64,000 nucleotides of DNA from Agromyces sp. Root81 (GTDB taxonomy: Bacteria > Actinomycetota > Actinomycetes > Actinomycetales > Microbacteriaceae), in contig NZ_LMIR01000002.1 of the NCBI RefSeq assembly GCF_001429165.1, positions 895,883 to 959,882 of the forward strand, read 5' to 3'. The notes beneath the pieces were generated by a model. It had not been told where the DNA came from. It was given only the letters and a program-made list of their open reading frames with translations, and did not search any database. Both the position numbers and the translations under genes were made by a program. Shown one piece after another: positions 50,118-59,026 of the stretch (its first letter is position 1; every line of letters starts with the position of its first letter).

Positions 50118-50366
50118 GGTGACTTCCTGGGTTGTACTCATGTACATGGCAGCGCCACTGCAGGCGCAGCACACTGAGAACCCGGAGCATCGTCGACCGG
50201 GGCCGTTCACATACGGTGACTATCCGAGGCCTGATGCCTCGAAACCGGCCCTTTGGACTCACAAACCCATCCGCGCACGGCGCGGTGTCCAGAACCGACT
50301 CGGCCACGATACCCGAATCGTCTGGGAAAGTCCCGCACGGGGCATCCGCCGTGCCGTCGCGACCGG

Positions 50367-50882
50367 TCAGCCCTCGGGAGCCGGCGTCGCTTCGGCGTCC
50401 CCGGTGGCGCCGGAGAGCTGCCACGCTCCACCGGTGCACTCGTAGAACGTCACCGTCTCGGTGTCGATGAAGATGTCGCCGTCGGCCGTGCAGGTCTCGG
50501 GGGCCGGAACGCCGACACCCAGCACGACCTGCGTACCGGGCTCGCCCGGTGCACCGGTCTCGCCGGGCGCACCGGTCTCGCCGGTCTTCCCGGTGTCGCC
50601 CGTCGCGCCCGTCTCGCCCGTGAGGTTCTCCGCCGCCGAGGTGCGGATGTTGCCGACGAGCACCCAGTCGCCGTCCGTGAACAGGTAGACGTCGGCCGTG
50701 GCGATGTCGATGTAGACGTCGCCGTCGTAGCCCTTGCCGGACTCGGGCACCCCCGAGCCCGCGCGCACGGCGGATCCCGCCGGGAGGATCTCGGCGAGCG
50801 CCTCCTCATAGGCGGCCTCGTCGATCTCGGCGGTGCGTCCTGCGGGTTCCGGTCGTCGCTCATGTCGCGCGCCCCTCACCAT
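50367..50882 (-). CDS. Collagen-like protein, start uncertain (possible frameshift)
   Basis: The frame ends with a domain of about 40 residues (GDGDVYIDIATADVY-like strands: DVYIDIATADVYLFTDGDW), ten collagen-type Gly-x-Thr/Pro triplets (TGETGATGDTGKTGETGA), and a second short copy of the strand domain (DGDIFIDTETVTFYECTGGA). ATG 50882 lacks a ribosome binding site. A better start, ATG 50863 with GAGGGG eight bases upstream (MSDDRNPQDAP), is in another frame and would need a shift near 50825-50840 to join. Surface or spore-coat-like proteins carry such triplets; the role is unknown. Confidence 0.6.
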   Translation of the reverse strand: MVRGARHERRPEPAGRTAEIDEAAYEEALAEILPAGSAVRAGSGVPESGKGYDGDVYIDIATADVYLFTDGDWVLVGNIRTSAAENLTGETGATGDTGKTGETGAPGETGAPGEPGTQVVLGVGVPAPETCTADGDIFIDTETVTFYECTGGAWQLSGATGDAEATPAPEG

Positions 50883-50950
50883 CGCTGCCACACGGCGAAG
50901 CGATCGAAGTCCGAAATCGCCGCGAAACACCCGCGACGTAGGCTCACCGC

Positions 50951-51466
50951 ATGCCACAGCACCCCGGTCCCGTGACCGTCAGCATCGAAGCGCCCCGCCA
51001 GCCCGAGGTCGAGCGGCTGCTCGACGGCAGCACCGCCTTCGCGCAGAGCCTGTACCCGCCCGAGAGCAACTTCCTGCTCGACATCGCGACCCTCGAGCGA
51101 CCCGAGGTCGCCTTCTACGTCGCGCGCGACGGCGAGCGCGCCGTCGGCATCGCGGCGCTCGTCGCCGAAGCGGATGCCTCGCGCGGCGAGTTGAAGCGCA
51201 TGTTCGTCGACCCGGCAGCCCGCGGACGCGGCGTCGCCGCCGCCCTGCTCGAGCGCATCGAGGCGGATGCCGCGGCACGCGGGCTCCCCGAGATCGTGCT
51301 CGAGACCGGCGACCTCCACGACGCGGCGCAGGCGCTGTACACGCGCCACGGCTACCGCGAGATCCCGCAGTTCGGCCAGTACGTCGGCGAGGCCCACTCG
51401 GTGTGCTTCGCGAAGCAGCTGGCCGCCTCACGGGAAGCGTTTCCACCCGCGCAGAACGTGAGGTAG
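50951..51466 (+). CDS. GNAT-family N-acetyltransferase
   Basis: 171 aa. The acetyl-CoA loop reads RMFVDPAARGRGVAAALLER (about residues 83-102), followed by ETGDLHDAAQALYTRHGYRE, the standard GNAT C-terminal strands. The acceptor is unknown. Its start lies 68 bp from the divergent collagen-like gene. Confidence 0.88.
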   Translation: MPQHPGPVTVSIEAPRQPEVERLLDGSTAFAQSLYPPESNFLLDIATLERPEVAFYVARDGERAVGIAALVAEADASRGELKRMFVDPAARGRGVAAALLERIEADAAARGLPEIVLETGDLHDAAQALYTRHGYREIPQFGQYVGEAHSVCFAKQLAASREAFPPAQNVR

Positions 51467-51497
51467 CATCACTCCACCCCTGAACCCGGAGCCCGGT

Positions 51498-52514
51498 GTG
51501 ACCTCGACCCGACGCACAGGCGGCTCCGGCACCCGCGTTCGGCGGGTGGTGTGGGCCGTCGCGGCCACTGCAGCCGCCATCGCGAGCGTGAGCGCGCTTT
51601 CGGGCTTCCATCTACCACTGCGGGAGATCGAGCCGCGAGGCGCCGACGCCGCGAGCGAGGTGGCCGGCACCGAGGTCATCGGCATCCGCACCTTCACGGC
51701 GCCGCCGCACATCGGCGTCGAGCCCGACCTCGAGTACGGCGTCCGTGAAGACGGCACGCTGCTCACCCTCGACATCTGCACGCCGCCCGGAGCCGAGCTC
51801 ACCGACGAGCCGCTGCCCGCGGTGGTGTCCATCCACGGTGGCAGCTGGGCTCGTGGCGACAAGGCCAACGACGACTGGCGGGGCACCTGCCTGTGGCTCG
51901 CCAGCGAGGGGTTCGTCGCGGCATCCGTCGACTATCGGCTCGTGCCGAGCGCGACCTTCCCTGCGGCGATCGACGACGTCGCGCTCGCGGTCGAGTGGCT
52001 GCGGGCACCCGAACAGGCCGATCGGTTCGGCATCGACCCCAACCGCATCGGCGCGTTCGGCGGCTCGGCCGGCGGCAGTCTCGCGGCGCTCCTCGGCACG
52101 ACCGGCGACGGGCCGCTCGGCGATGGATCGCGAGTGGCGGCCGTCGCCGAGCTCTCGGGCCCCGTCGCGCTCGGGGCAGCCGAACTCGAGGCCGACGGGG
52201 CATCCGAGTGGCTCGGCCGCATCGTGGGCGAGTACCTCGACTGCCGGCCGGGCGCGAGCGACGAGGAGTGCCCGCAGGCCGCGGATGCCTCGGCGGGCAC
52301 CCACGCCGACCCGAGCGACCCGCCGTTCTTCATCGGCCACGCCGAGGCCGAGGTCGTGCCGCTCGGCCAGTCGCAGCGCTTCGCGGCGACGCTCGCGGCC
52401 GCAGGGGTCCCCGTCGAGCTCGCGATCGTGCCGGGCGCCGACCACTCCGTCGGCATCCTCGATGCCGCGATGCGAGTCCGCGTCGCCGCGTTCCTGCACG
52501 CGCACCTCGACTGA
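51498..52514 (+). CDS. Secreted or membrane-anchored alpha/beta-hydrolase (HSL-type esterase)
   Basis: 338 aa. A basic N-terminus and hydrophobic segment (about residues 14-36, VVWAVAATAAAIASVSALSG) suggest export. The oxyanion HGGSW motif (about residue 114), nucleophile GAFGGSAGGSL (about 190-200) and final GADHSVGIL (catalytic His) define a carboxylesterase. GTG start is close behind the acetyltransferase stop. Substrate unknown. Confidence 0.86.
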   Translation: MTSTRRTGGSGTRVRRVVWAVAATAAAIASVSALSGFHLPLREIEPRGADAASEVAGTEVIGIRTFTAPPHIGVEPDLEYGVREDGTLLTLDICTPPGAELTDEPLPAVVSIHGGSWARGDKANDDWRGTCLWLASEGFVAASVDYRLVPSATFPAAIDDVALAVEWLRAPEQADRFGIDPNRIGAFGGSAGGSLAALLGTTGDGPLGDGSRVAAVAELSGPVALGAAELEADGASEWLGRIVGEYLDCRPGASDEECPQAADASAGTHADPSDPPFFIGHAEAEVVPLGQSQRFAATLAAAGVPVELAIVPGADHSVGILDAAMRVRVAAFLHAHLD

Positions 52515-52577
52515 GGAAGGCCGCCCCTTCACTACACGGCTCGAATCCGATGGACTGGGCGACGAATGTTGCACATC

Positions 52578-52605
52578 TGTCGATGCGGGCACCCTCGAGT
52601 TCGTC
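52578..52605 (+). promoter_or_regulatory. Putative ECF42-type promoter
   Basis: TGTCGA (52578-52583), an 18-bp spacer and CGTC (52602-52605), about 50 bp before the DGPF-protein start. As I recall, ECF42 promoters have TGTCGA at -35 and a CGWC-like -10, so the sigma factor encoded next may drive its own operon. Confidence 0.5.
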
Positions 52606-52653
52606 GCTCAAGTAGGCGAGCCCATCGGGGCTCCACATGAGGGGATGGACGTC

Positions 52654-53010
52654 ATGACGAAGTATCTGATTCTCATCTACGGCGACGAGCAGGAGTGGGC
52701 CGCCATGTCCGACGAGGAGCGCCGAGCGCTCGGCGAGGGTCATCGGAGGTTCGTCGCAGCCGCAGGATCGGCGGTCCTCGGGACGCACGAGCTGGAGCCT
52801 GCGGAGGTCGCAACCACCCTGCGCACCGACTCCGCCGGTCGGGCGGTGAGGATGGACGGGCCGTTCCTCGAGGCCAAGGAGGCGGTCGGCGGCTACTACC
52901 TGGTGGATGTCCCCGACCTCGACGAGGTGATGGACCTGGCGGCGCTGCTCTACGAGGCGTCGGCCGGCCACAGCGGCGTGGAGATCCGCCCGGTGGTGGC
53001 CCCAGGATGA
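52654..53010 (+). CDS. YCII/DGPF-domain protein paired with an ECF42 sigma factor
   Basis: 118 aa. YCII-like fold with MTKYLILIYGDEQEW at the start and the name-giving DGPF motif (MDGPFLEAKEAVGGYYLVDV, about residues 67-86). Such genes sit beside ECF42 sigma factors and are usually their targets. ATG follows GAGGGG. Its stop overlaps the sigma gene start by four bases. Confidence 0.9.
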   Translation: MTKYLILIYGDEQEWAAMSDEERRALGEGHRRFVAAAGSAVLGTHELEPAEVATTLRTDSAGRAVRMDGPFLEAKEAVGGYYLVDVPDLDEVMDLAALLYEASAGHSGVEIRPVVAPG

Positions 53011-54245
53011 ACGACGCGGTCGCCGCGGCGGTCGAGCAGGCTCATCGCAGCGAATGGTCCCGGGTGTTCGCGGCCACCGTCTCCGTGACGAGGGACCTCG
53101 ACCTCGCCGAGGAGTGCGTCCAGGACGCCTACGCGCAGGCGATGGAGAGCTGGGCGTCTTCGGGCGTCCCCGATCGACCCGGTGCCTGGCTGACGACGAC
53201 CGCGCGCAATCGGGCCAGGGACGCCCTGCGCCGTCACGCGGTGATGCGACGTGCGCTGCCGTACCTCGTCGCGAACGACGAGGTGCTCGACCCCGAGGAC
53301 CCGCTCGATGACGACCGGCTCCGACTCGTGTTCACCTGCTGTCACCCCGCCTTGTCCCGAGACGCCCGAATCGCGCTCACGCTGCGAGTGGTCTGCGGGC
53401 TGTCGACGGCCGAGGTGGCGCGGGCGTTCCTGGTGCCCGAGTCCACGATGGCCGCTCGAGTCACCCGTGCCAAGAAGAAGATCGCGGTGGCCGGGATCCC
53501 GTATCGCGTGCCGTCACCGGACCAGCTCGCCGAACGAGTGGATGCCGTCCTCGACGTCGTCTACCTGATCTTCACCACCGGCCATACCGCTCCGGCCGCC
53601 GACCGCCTCGTGCGCCGGGACCTGCTGGACGTCGCGATGCGTCTCGGGCGGATGCTGCATCTGCTCATGCCGAACGACGCCGCGGTGAGCACGCTGCTCG
53701 CACTCATGCTGCTCATCGAGGCGCGTGCGGACACCAGGGTGTCGGCCACCGGCCGGCTGCTGCTGCTCTCGGAGCAGGATCGAACGCGTTGGGATCCTCG
53801 GCAGATCGAGGAGGGCATCAGCCTGCTGGTGCCGGGACTGCGCCGCCGTCCGCCGTCGAGATTCGCCGTCGAGGCCGCGATCGCGGCTGTGCACGCCGAG
53901 GCGCCGACGTGGCAGGACACCGATTGGAGCGAGATCGTCGGGTTGTACGACGTGCTGCTGCAACTCTGGCCGTCACCGGTGGTCGAACTCAATCGAGCGG
54001 TGGCCGTGGGCATGCGCGACGGACCGGAAGCCGGGCTCGAAGCGCTGGCCCCGCTGTCGTCCGAGCCGGCGCTGGCGTCCTACAGCTACCTCAGCACCGC
54101 CCGCGCCGACTTCCTGCGTCGCCTGCACCGATGGGCACCGGCCATCGAGGCGTACCGACACGCGTTGGCGTTGAGCGAGAACGACGTCGAACGCGCCTTC
54201 CTCGCCGAGCGACTCGAGGAGATCCGGCTTCTCCGGCGAGGATGA
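53007..54245 (+). CDS. ECF42-type RNA polymerase sigma factor with long C-terminal extension
   Basis: 412 aa. Region 2 is at about 10-75 (HRSEWSRVFAATVSVTRDLD, GAWLTTTARNRARDAL). Region 4 is at about 110-165 (LTLRVVCGLSTAEVARAFLV, MAARVTRAKKKI). The DUF6596-like C-terminal half (about 180-412) has helical repeats. ECF42 members lack an anti-sigma factor and use this extension for control (established for the group). Coupled to the DGPF gene by ATGA. Confidence 0.92.
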   Translation: MNDAVAAAVEQAHRSEWSRVFAATVSVTRDLDLAEECVQDAYAQAMESWASSGVPDRPGAWLTTTARNRARDALRRHAVMRRALPYLVANDEVLDPEDPLDDDRLRLVFTCCHPALSRDARIALTLRVVCGLSTAEVARAFLVPESTMAARVTRAKKKIAVAGIPYRVPSPDQLAERVDAVLDVVYLIFTTGHTAPAADRLVRRDLLDVAMRLGRMLHLLMPNDAAVSTLLALMLLIEARADTRVSATGRLLLLSEQDRTRWDPRQIEEGISLLVPGLRRRPPSRFAVEAAIAAVHAEAPTWQDTDWSEIVGLYDVLLQLWPSPVVELNRAVAVGMRDGPEAGLEALAPLSSEPALASYSYLSTARADFLRRLHRWAPAIEAYRHALALSENDVERAFLAERLEEIRLLRRG

Positions 54246-54320
54246 ATCGCCGCTCGGCAACCCCCTGTGCCGACGGCGCCCGTCCCCATAGGCTCGGGGC
54301 GTCCGCACGGGAGGCATCTC

Positions 54321-55394
54321 ATGCCCGAACACGATCCATCCGACCGCGATCCATCGACGCCGGCCGACCACGACTCGCCGGTGCAACTGTCTCGCGCCGA
54401 CTGGCGCGTCATCGTCACGCGCACGGTGCACGAGTACCGCATCAACCAGGCGCACGACATCGGGGCGGCCCTCACGTTCTACGGGCTGCTCACGGTCTTC
54501 CCCGCGCTGCTCACCGCGCTCGCGCTGCTCGGCATCTTCGGCAGCGCCGAGGCGGTGGTGGCCGATGCGCTGCAGGTCGTGGAGGAGCTCGGCGGGGCGT
54601 CCGTCGTCGATGCCCTCCGCGAGCCGCTCGACCAGCTGCTGGACGCGTCGCACGCCGGCCTCGCATTCGCGACGGGCCTCGTCGCCACGCTCTGGGCGGC
54701 ATCGGGCTTCGTCGGCGCATTCGGCCGCGGCATGAACCGCATCTACGGGGTCGAGGAGGGCCGTCCGTTCTGGGAGATGCGGCCCGCGATGCTCGCGGTC
54801 TCCGCCGTGCTCGTCGTGCTCGGCGCGATCGCCGCGGTCGGGCTCGTGGTGACCGGCCCAGTGGCCGAGGCGGCGGCCCGCGTGCTCGGCCTCGACGAGG
54901 GCGTCGCCTTCTGGTGGGACATCGGCAAGGTGCCTGTGCTCGCCGCGATCGGCATCCTCGTGATGGCACTGCTCTACTGGGCGGCGCCGAACGTGCGGCG
55001 GCGCCACCTGCGCTGGTTCAGCGTCGGTGCGGTCGGCGCCCTGCTCGCGTGGGTCGTGACGACGACCCTCTTCGCCCTCTACGTCTTCGGAGTCGGCAGC
55101 TACGTCCGCGTCTACGGCGTCCTCGGCGGGGTCGTCGCCTTCCTGCTGTGGGTCTGGCTGTCGAACCTCGCGATGCTCTTCGGCGCGGTGCTCGATACCG
55201 AGGTCGAACGGGCTCGCCAGCTGCGCGCCGGCATCCCCGCCGAGGAGCAGGTGCGGCTGCCGCTCCGCGACGACCGCGTCATCGCCACGAACCGCGCCCA
55301 GCGCCTGCGCGACGTGCGCGCCTCGGAGGGAATGCGCCCGGATGCGGTGGTCGACGGCGTCACCCCGCCGGCGCGGCGACCACCGCACGGCTGA
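54321..55394 (+). CDS. YihY/BrkB-family membrane protein
   Basis: 357 aa. Six or so transmembrane helices between residues 45 and 305, with YRINQAHDIGAALTFYGLLT and the conserved GVVAFLLWVWLSNLAMLFGA near the C-terminus. The name ribonuclease BN is an old misassignment for this family; the true function is unresolved. ATG 54321 follows GGGAGG. Confidence 0.88.
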   Translation: MPEHDPSDRDPSTPADHDSPVQLSRADWRVIVTRTVHEYRINQAHDIGAALTFYGLLTVFPALLTALALLGIFGSAEAVVADALQVVEELGGASVVDALREPLDQLLDASHAGLAFATGLVATLWAASGFVGAFGRGMNRIYGVEEGRPFWEMRPAMLAVSAVLVVLGAIAAVGLVVTGPVAEAAARVLGLDEGVAFWWDIGKVPVLAAIGILVMALLYWAAPNVRRRHLRWFSVGAVGALLAWVVTTTLFALYVFGVGSYVRVYGVLGGVVAFLLWVWLSNLAMLFGAVLDTEVERARQLRAGIPAEEQVRLPLRDDRVIATNRAQRLRDVRASEGMRPDAVVDGVTPPARRPPHG

Positions 55395-55476
55395 CGGCAC
55401 AGTACCCGCGTAGGGGCGGCGAATCGTCCCCGAGAGGGATGCAGCGCCGGCCGCCGCGTGGTTGAGTACTGGCATC

Positions 55477-56811
55477 ATGGCGCAGATCCATCACCCCGAA
55501 CATCCCGCGACGGATGCCGCGGCGCAGGTGCCGCCGCCGGCACCGCCGCGCCCGCCCGCCCCACCGGCACCGCCGGCCCCGCCTGCCGCGCCTGCCGCGT
55601 CGGCACCGTCGATCCCCGCTGCGCCCGCGCGCCTCGCGCGCATCACGGCCGACGAGCGGCAGTTCCGGGCATGGATGCTCGTGTCGACCTCGCTCGTCGC
55701 GATCATCCTCTTCGCGGTGTCGGTGCCGCTCGCGGCCACCATCTACGACGTCAACCTGCTCGCCGCATTCGGCACGAGCCTCGCGCTCGCCGGCGCACTG
55801 CCCCTCGCGGTGCGATGGCCCTGGGTCGCCGCGAGCTTCTCCGCGGCCGGGCTGCTCGTCTTCGCGCTGCTCTCCATCGGCTCGGACGTGGCGCCATGGC
55901 CTTGGCCGGTCACGTCCATCGTCAGCCAGGGCGTGCTGCTCATCGTGCTCGGCCTCATGTGGGAATGGCGGCTGGGGCTCATCGCGTGGGGCATGGGAGT
56001 CGTGGTGACCTTCCCGTTCGCGTTCGTCGACGCCGGCGCGGCCGCCAACATGATCACGGGCGCGGCCGTCACTGCGCTCGCCTGCGCCATCTCCGTGCTG
56101 CTCGCGCAGCGCCGTGTGATCGGCGTCGAGCTCTTCCGCGAACGCGCCCACTCCGCGTCCGAGCAGCAGCGACGCGTGCTCGTGGAGGAGCGCAACCGCA
56201 TCGCCCGCGAGCTGCACGATGTCGTCGCCCACGGACTGTCGATCATCCACGTGCAGGCCACGAGCGCGCCGTACCGGGTCGAGGGGCTCAGCGACGACGC
56301 CAAGACGGAGTTCGCCGAGATCGCGGTATCCGCCCGCTCGGCGATGACCGAGATGCGGCAGCTGCTCGGCGTGCTCCGCAGTGCCGACACCGCGGCGGAG
56401 ACCGCGCCGCAGCCCGGACTCGCCCAGCTGCCCGAGCTCGCGGCATCCGTCGAGCGCGCCGGCGTGCCGGTGACGCTCACCGTCGCCGAATCGCTTCCCG
56501 ACGGCGGGCTCGCCGCGACCGCGGCGTACCGCATCGTGCAGGAGGCGCTCAGCAACGTCGTGCGGCACGCCCCCGGCGCACCCACTTTCGTCTCGGTCGA
56601 GGTGCTCGCCGACGACCTCGTCGTCTGCATCGACAACGAGGCCGCGACGGATGCCCCGGCGCCCGACGCGAAGGGCGGTGGCCACGGGCTCGTGGGCATC
56701 GGCGAGCGCGCGGCACTGCTCGGCGGGCGCGCCGAGTTCAGCGAGCGGCCCGATGGCGGATACCGTGTTCTCGCGACCCTTCCGATCGGGTCGGACGGAG
56801 GCACGGTGTGA
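55477..56811 (+). CDS. Sensor histidine kinase (NarL-type, HisKA_3)
   Basis: 444 aa. A disordered Pro/Ala N-terminus (PPAPPRPPAPPAPPAPPAAP, about residues 18-40) precedes six membrane helices (about 70-225). The phospho-acceptor helix is ARELHDVVAHGLSIIHVQAT (His about residue 248), and the ATPase domain ends GGGHGLVGIGERAALLGG. It senses an unknown signal at the membrane and phosphorylates the regulator encoded next. ATG 55477 is preferred over the TTG at 55462. Confidence 0.9.
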   Translation: MAQIHHPEHPATDAAAQVPPPAPPRPPAPPAPPAPPAAPAASAPSIPAAPARLARITADERQFRAWMLVSTSLVAIILFAVSVPLAATIYDVNLLAAFGTSLALAGALPLAVRWPWVAASFSAAGLLVFALLSIGSDVAPWPWPVTSIVSQGVLLIVLGLMWEWRLGLIAWGMGVVVTFPFAFVDAGAAANMITGAAVTALACAISVLLAQRRVIGVELFRERAHSASEQQRRVLVEERNRIARELHDVVAHGLSIIHVQATSAPYRVEGLSDDAKTEFAEIAVSARSAMTEMRQLLGVLRSADTAAETAPQPGLAQLPELAASVERAGVPVTLTVAESLPDGGLAATAAYRIVQEALSNVVRHAPGAPTFVSVEVLADDLVVCIDNEAATDAPAPDAKGGGHGLVGIGERAALLGGRAEFSERPDGGYRVLATLPIGSDGGTV

Positions 56812-57479
56812 CGATCTCGGTGCTCATCGCCGACGACCAGGCGATGGTGCGAGCCGGTTTCGCGGCGGTGCTCGCCGCCCAGACCGGCATCGAGGTCGTC
56901 GGGCAGGCGGCCGACGGCGACGAAGCCGTCGCCATGGCGCACGAACTGCGACCCGACGTGGTCGTGATGGACGTGCGCATGCCCGGCCGCAACGGCCTCG
57001 AGGCGACTCGCGCCCTGCAGACGCCGCCGAGGTCGAGCGACTACGTGCCGCGCGTGCTCATGCTGACGACGTTCGACATCGACGACTACGTCTACGAGGC
57101 GCTGCGAGCCGGGGCGAGCGGGTTCCTCCTGAAGGACGCGACGCCCGAGGAACTCGTCGCCGCCGTGCGCATCGTCGCATCCGGCGACGCCCTGCTCGCA
57201 CCGAGCGTGACCCGGCGCCTCATCGAGGATTTCGCCCGATCGGCGCCGCCGCCGCGCATCGACAGCTCGCGCTTGTCGGAGCTCACCGAACGCGAGCGCG
57301 AAGTGCTCACGCTCGTCGGCCGCGGGTTCTCGAACACCGAGATCGCCGCAGCCCTCTTCATCGCCGAGCAGACGGTGAAGACGCACGTGTCGAAGATCCT
57401 CTCGAAGCTCGGCCTCCGCGACCGCGTGCACGCCGTCGTACTGGCGTATGACACCGGGCTCGTGCAGCCCGGTTCCTGA
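56808..57479 (+). CDS. LuxR/NarL-family response regulator
   Basis: 223 aa. Receiver domain with phosphorylated Asp in DVVVMDVRMPG (about residue 54), Thr in MLTTFDID and Lys in FLLKDATPEE. The C-terminal LuxR-type HTH reads LTEREREVLTLVGRGFSNTE. GTG start overlaps the kinase stop. Partner of the preceding kinase. Confidence 0.93.
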   Translation: MTISVLIADDQAMVRAGFAAVLAAQTGIEVVGQAADGDEAVAMAHELRPDVVVMDVRMPGRNGLEATRALQTPPRSSDYVPRVLMLTTFDIDDYVYEALRAGASGFLLKDATPEELVAAVRIVASGDALLAPSVTRRLIEDFARSAPPPRIDSSRLSELTEREREVLTLVGRGFSNTEIAAALFIAEQTVKTHVSKILSKLGLRDRVHAVVLAYDTGLVQPGS

Positions 57480-57586
57480 CCGTACGCCCGTATGAGCCGG
57501 AACGGCTCCGCAGGGTGATGATCACCGCGGCATCGCGTCCATAGCCTGCCTGCGTGGGCGGAGATGCCGCCCGGATGGAGGCGGTC

Positions 57587-59026
57587 ATGACCGACGTACT
57601 CGCACCAGCGACCGGGGCGGAAGGCCCGACCGGTGTCGGTCGAGTCGATCCGGCGGCGCGCGCCGCAGCATCCGCTCGTCGTTCGCCGACCGCCCAGCGC
57701 GACTCGAGCGTCGATGCGATCCGGGTGGTCCTGCTCGTGGTCGTCTTCGCCCTGCACGCGATGATGGTCGGCGTGAGCGTCGGGCCGGACGGCCCGGTGC
57801 TCGAGAACGCGCTCGAGGGCCAGGGATGGTTCGCCGCGGTGAGCTGGGTCGTGCAGATCATGCCGCTGTTCTTCATCGCCGGCGGGTTCTCGAGCTTCCT
57901 CCACTGGCGTTCGATGCGAGCGCGCGGAGCGAGCGGCGCCGACTACGTGCGGGCACGGCTCGAGCGGCTCGTGCGGCCGGCCGTCGTGCTCGTCGCCGTC
58001 GTGGCCGCCGCACTCGTGGCGCTCTCGCTCGCCGGCCTCGCGCCCGAGCTCGTGGCGACGGCGGGTTTCCGCATCGGCCAGCCGCTGTGGTTCCTCGGCG
58101 TCTACATCGCGACCTCGGCGCTCGTGCCGGTCATGGTGCGCGCGCACGAGCGGGCGCGAGTGCTGACCCCGCTCGCCCTGCTCGCCGGTGTCGTCGCGGT
58201 CGACGTACTCCGGCTCTCGACGGGACTCGAGGGCATCGGCTTCCTGAACCTCCTCCTCGTGTGGCTGCTCGTGCAGCAACTCGGCTTCCATCTCGCCGAC
58301 GGCTCGCTCGACCGCCTCTCCCCCGCCGCCCTCTGGTCGATCGCCGCCGGTGCACTCGCGCTGCTCGCCGTGATCACGCTCGCCGGGCCGTACTCGGCCG
58401 ACATGTACGAGAACCTCAACCCGCCGAACGTCTGCCTCGTGGTGCTCGGCGTCGCCCAGCTCGCGCTCTTCCAGCTGGCACGCCCGCACATCAGGGCGTG
58501 GGTCGAGCGAGCGGATGCCTCGCGGCTCGTCTCGGCCGTCGGCGAGCGCGCGATGACGGTCTACCTCTGGCACATGCCAGTGCTCGTCGGGCTCGCCGGC
58601 GCCCTGCTCGTCGCGAACGCCGCCGGGTTCGGTGCTGCACTGCCCGAGCCGATGACCGCCGCGTGGTGGACGACGCGTCCGCTGTGGCTGGGCGTGGCCG
58701 GCGTCGCCGTCGCCGGTGTGACGATCGTGTTCGCGCGATTCGAGCGGGCACGTCGCGCGCCGCGGGCCTCGGCTGCGCCGACCGGTCGTGCCGCGGCGTT
58801 CGATGCCGTCTGCGGGGTGGCCGGCGTCGCCGTCGTGCTCGTCACCGGGTTCGGCCCGGTGCAGGCGGTCATCTCGCTCGCCCTGCTGACGGTCGCGCTC
58901 CGCGGCAGCGCGACCGTGCGAGCGTCGCTGGCGCGAGCGTACGCCGAGACCGTGGTCACGCCGGCTCAGCGCAGGTCGCGGCGCAACGGGATCGCGATGG
59001 CGAGCCAGGCCGCCAACGCCGCGTAG
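57587..59026 (+). CDS. Acyltransferase-3-like membrane protein
   Basis: 479 aa with about ten hydrophobic segments. The N-terminal DSSVDAIRVVLLVVVFALHA and AVSWVVQIMPLFFIAGGFSS follow the acyltransferase-3 (OafA-like) pattern with the active His at the end of helix 1; YLWHMPVLVGLAG resembles the last-helix motif. These enzymes O-acylate surface glycans. ATG 57587 has GGAGG five bases upstream. The last 20 codons run antisense to the ABC permease gene (61-bp convergent overlap). Confidence 0.8.
   Translation: MTDVLAPATGAEGPTGVGRVDPAARAAASARRSPTAQRDSSVDAIRVVLLVVVFALHAMMVGVSVGPDGPVLENALEGQGWFAAVSWVVQIMPLFFIAGGFSSFLHWRSMRARGASGADYVRARLERLVRPAVVLVAVVAAALVALSLAGLAPELVATAGFRIGQPLWFLGVYIATSALVPVMVRAHERARVLTPLALLAGVVAVDVLRLSTGLEGIGFLNLLLVWLLVQQLGFHLADGSLDRLSPAALWSIAAGALALLAVITLAGPYSADMYENLNPPNVCLVVLGVAQLALFQLARPHIRAWVERADASRLVSAVGERAMTVYLWHMPVLVGLAGALLVANAAGFGAALPEPMTAAWWTTRPLWLGVAGVAVAGVTIVFARFERARRAPRASAAPTGRAAAFDAVCGVAGVAVVLVTGFGPVQAVISLALLTVALRGSATVRASLARAYAETVVTPAQRRSRRNGIAMASQAANAA

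Noticed and set aside
47988..50177. Long plus-strand frame rich in Val, Arg and Thr opposite the helicase
   Set aside because: It is created by the repetitive RD-coding tract and high GC on the other strand. No ribosome binding site or domain.
55520..55620. Pro/Ala repeat at the kinase N-terminus as a separate repeat element
   Set aside because: Simple codon-level low complexity inside one gene; not a dispersed or structured repeat.
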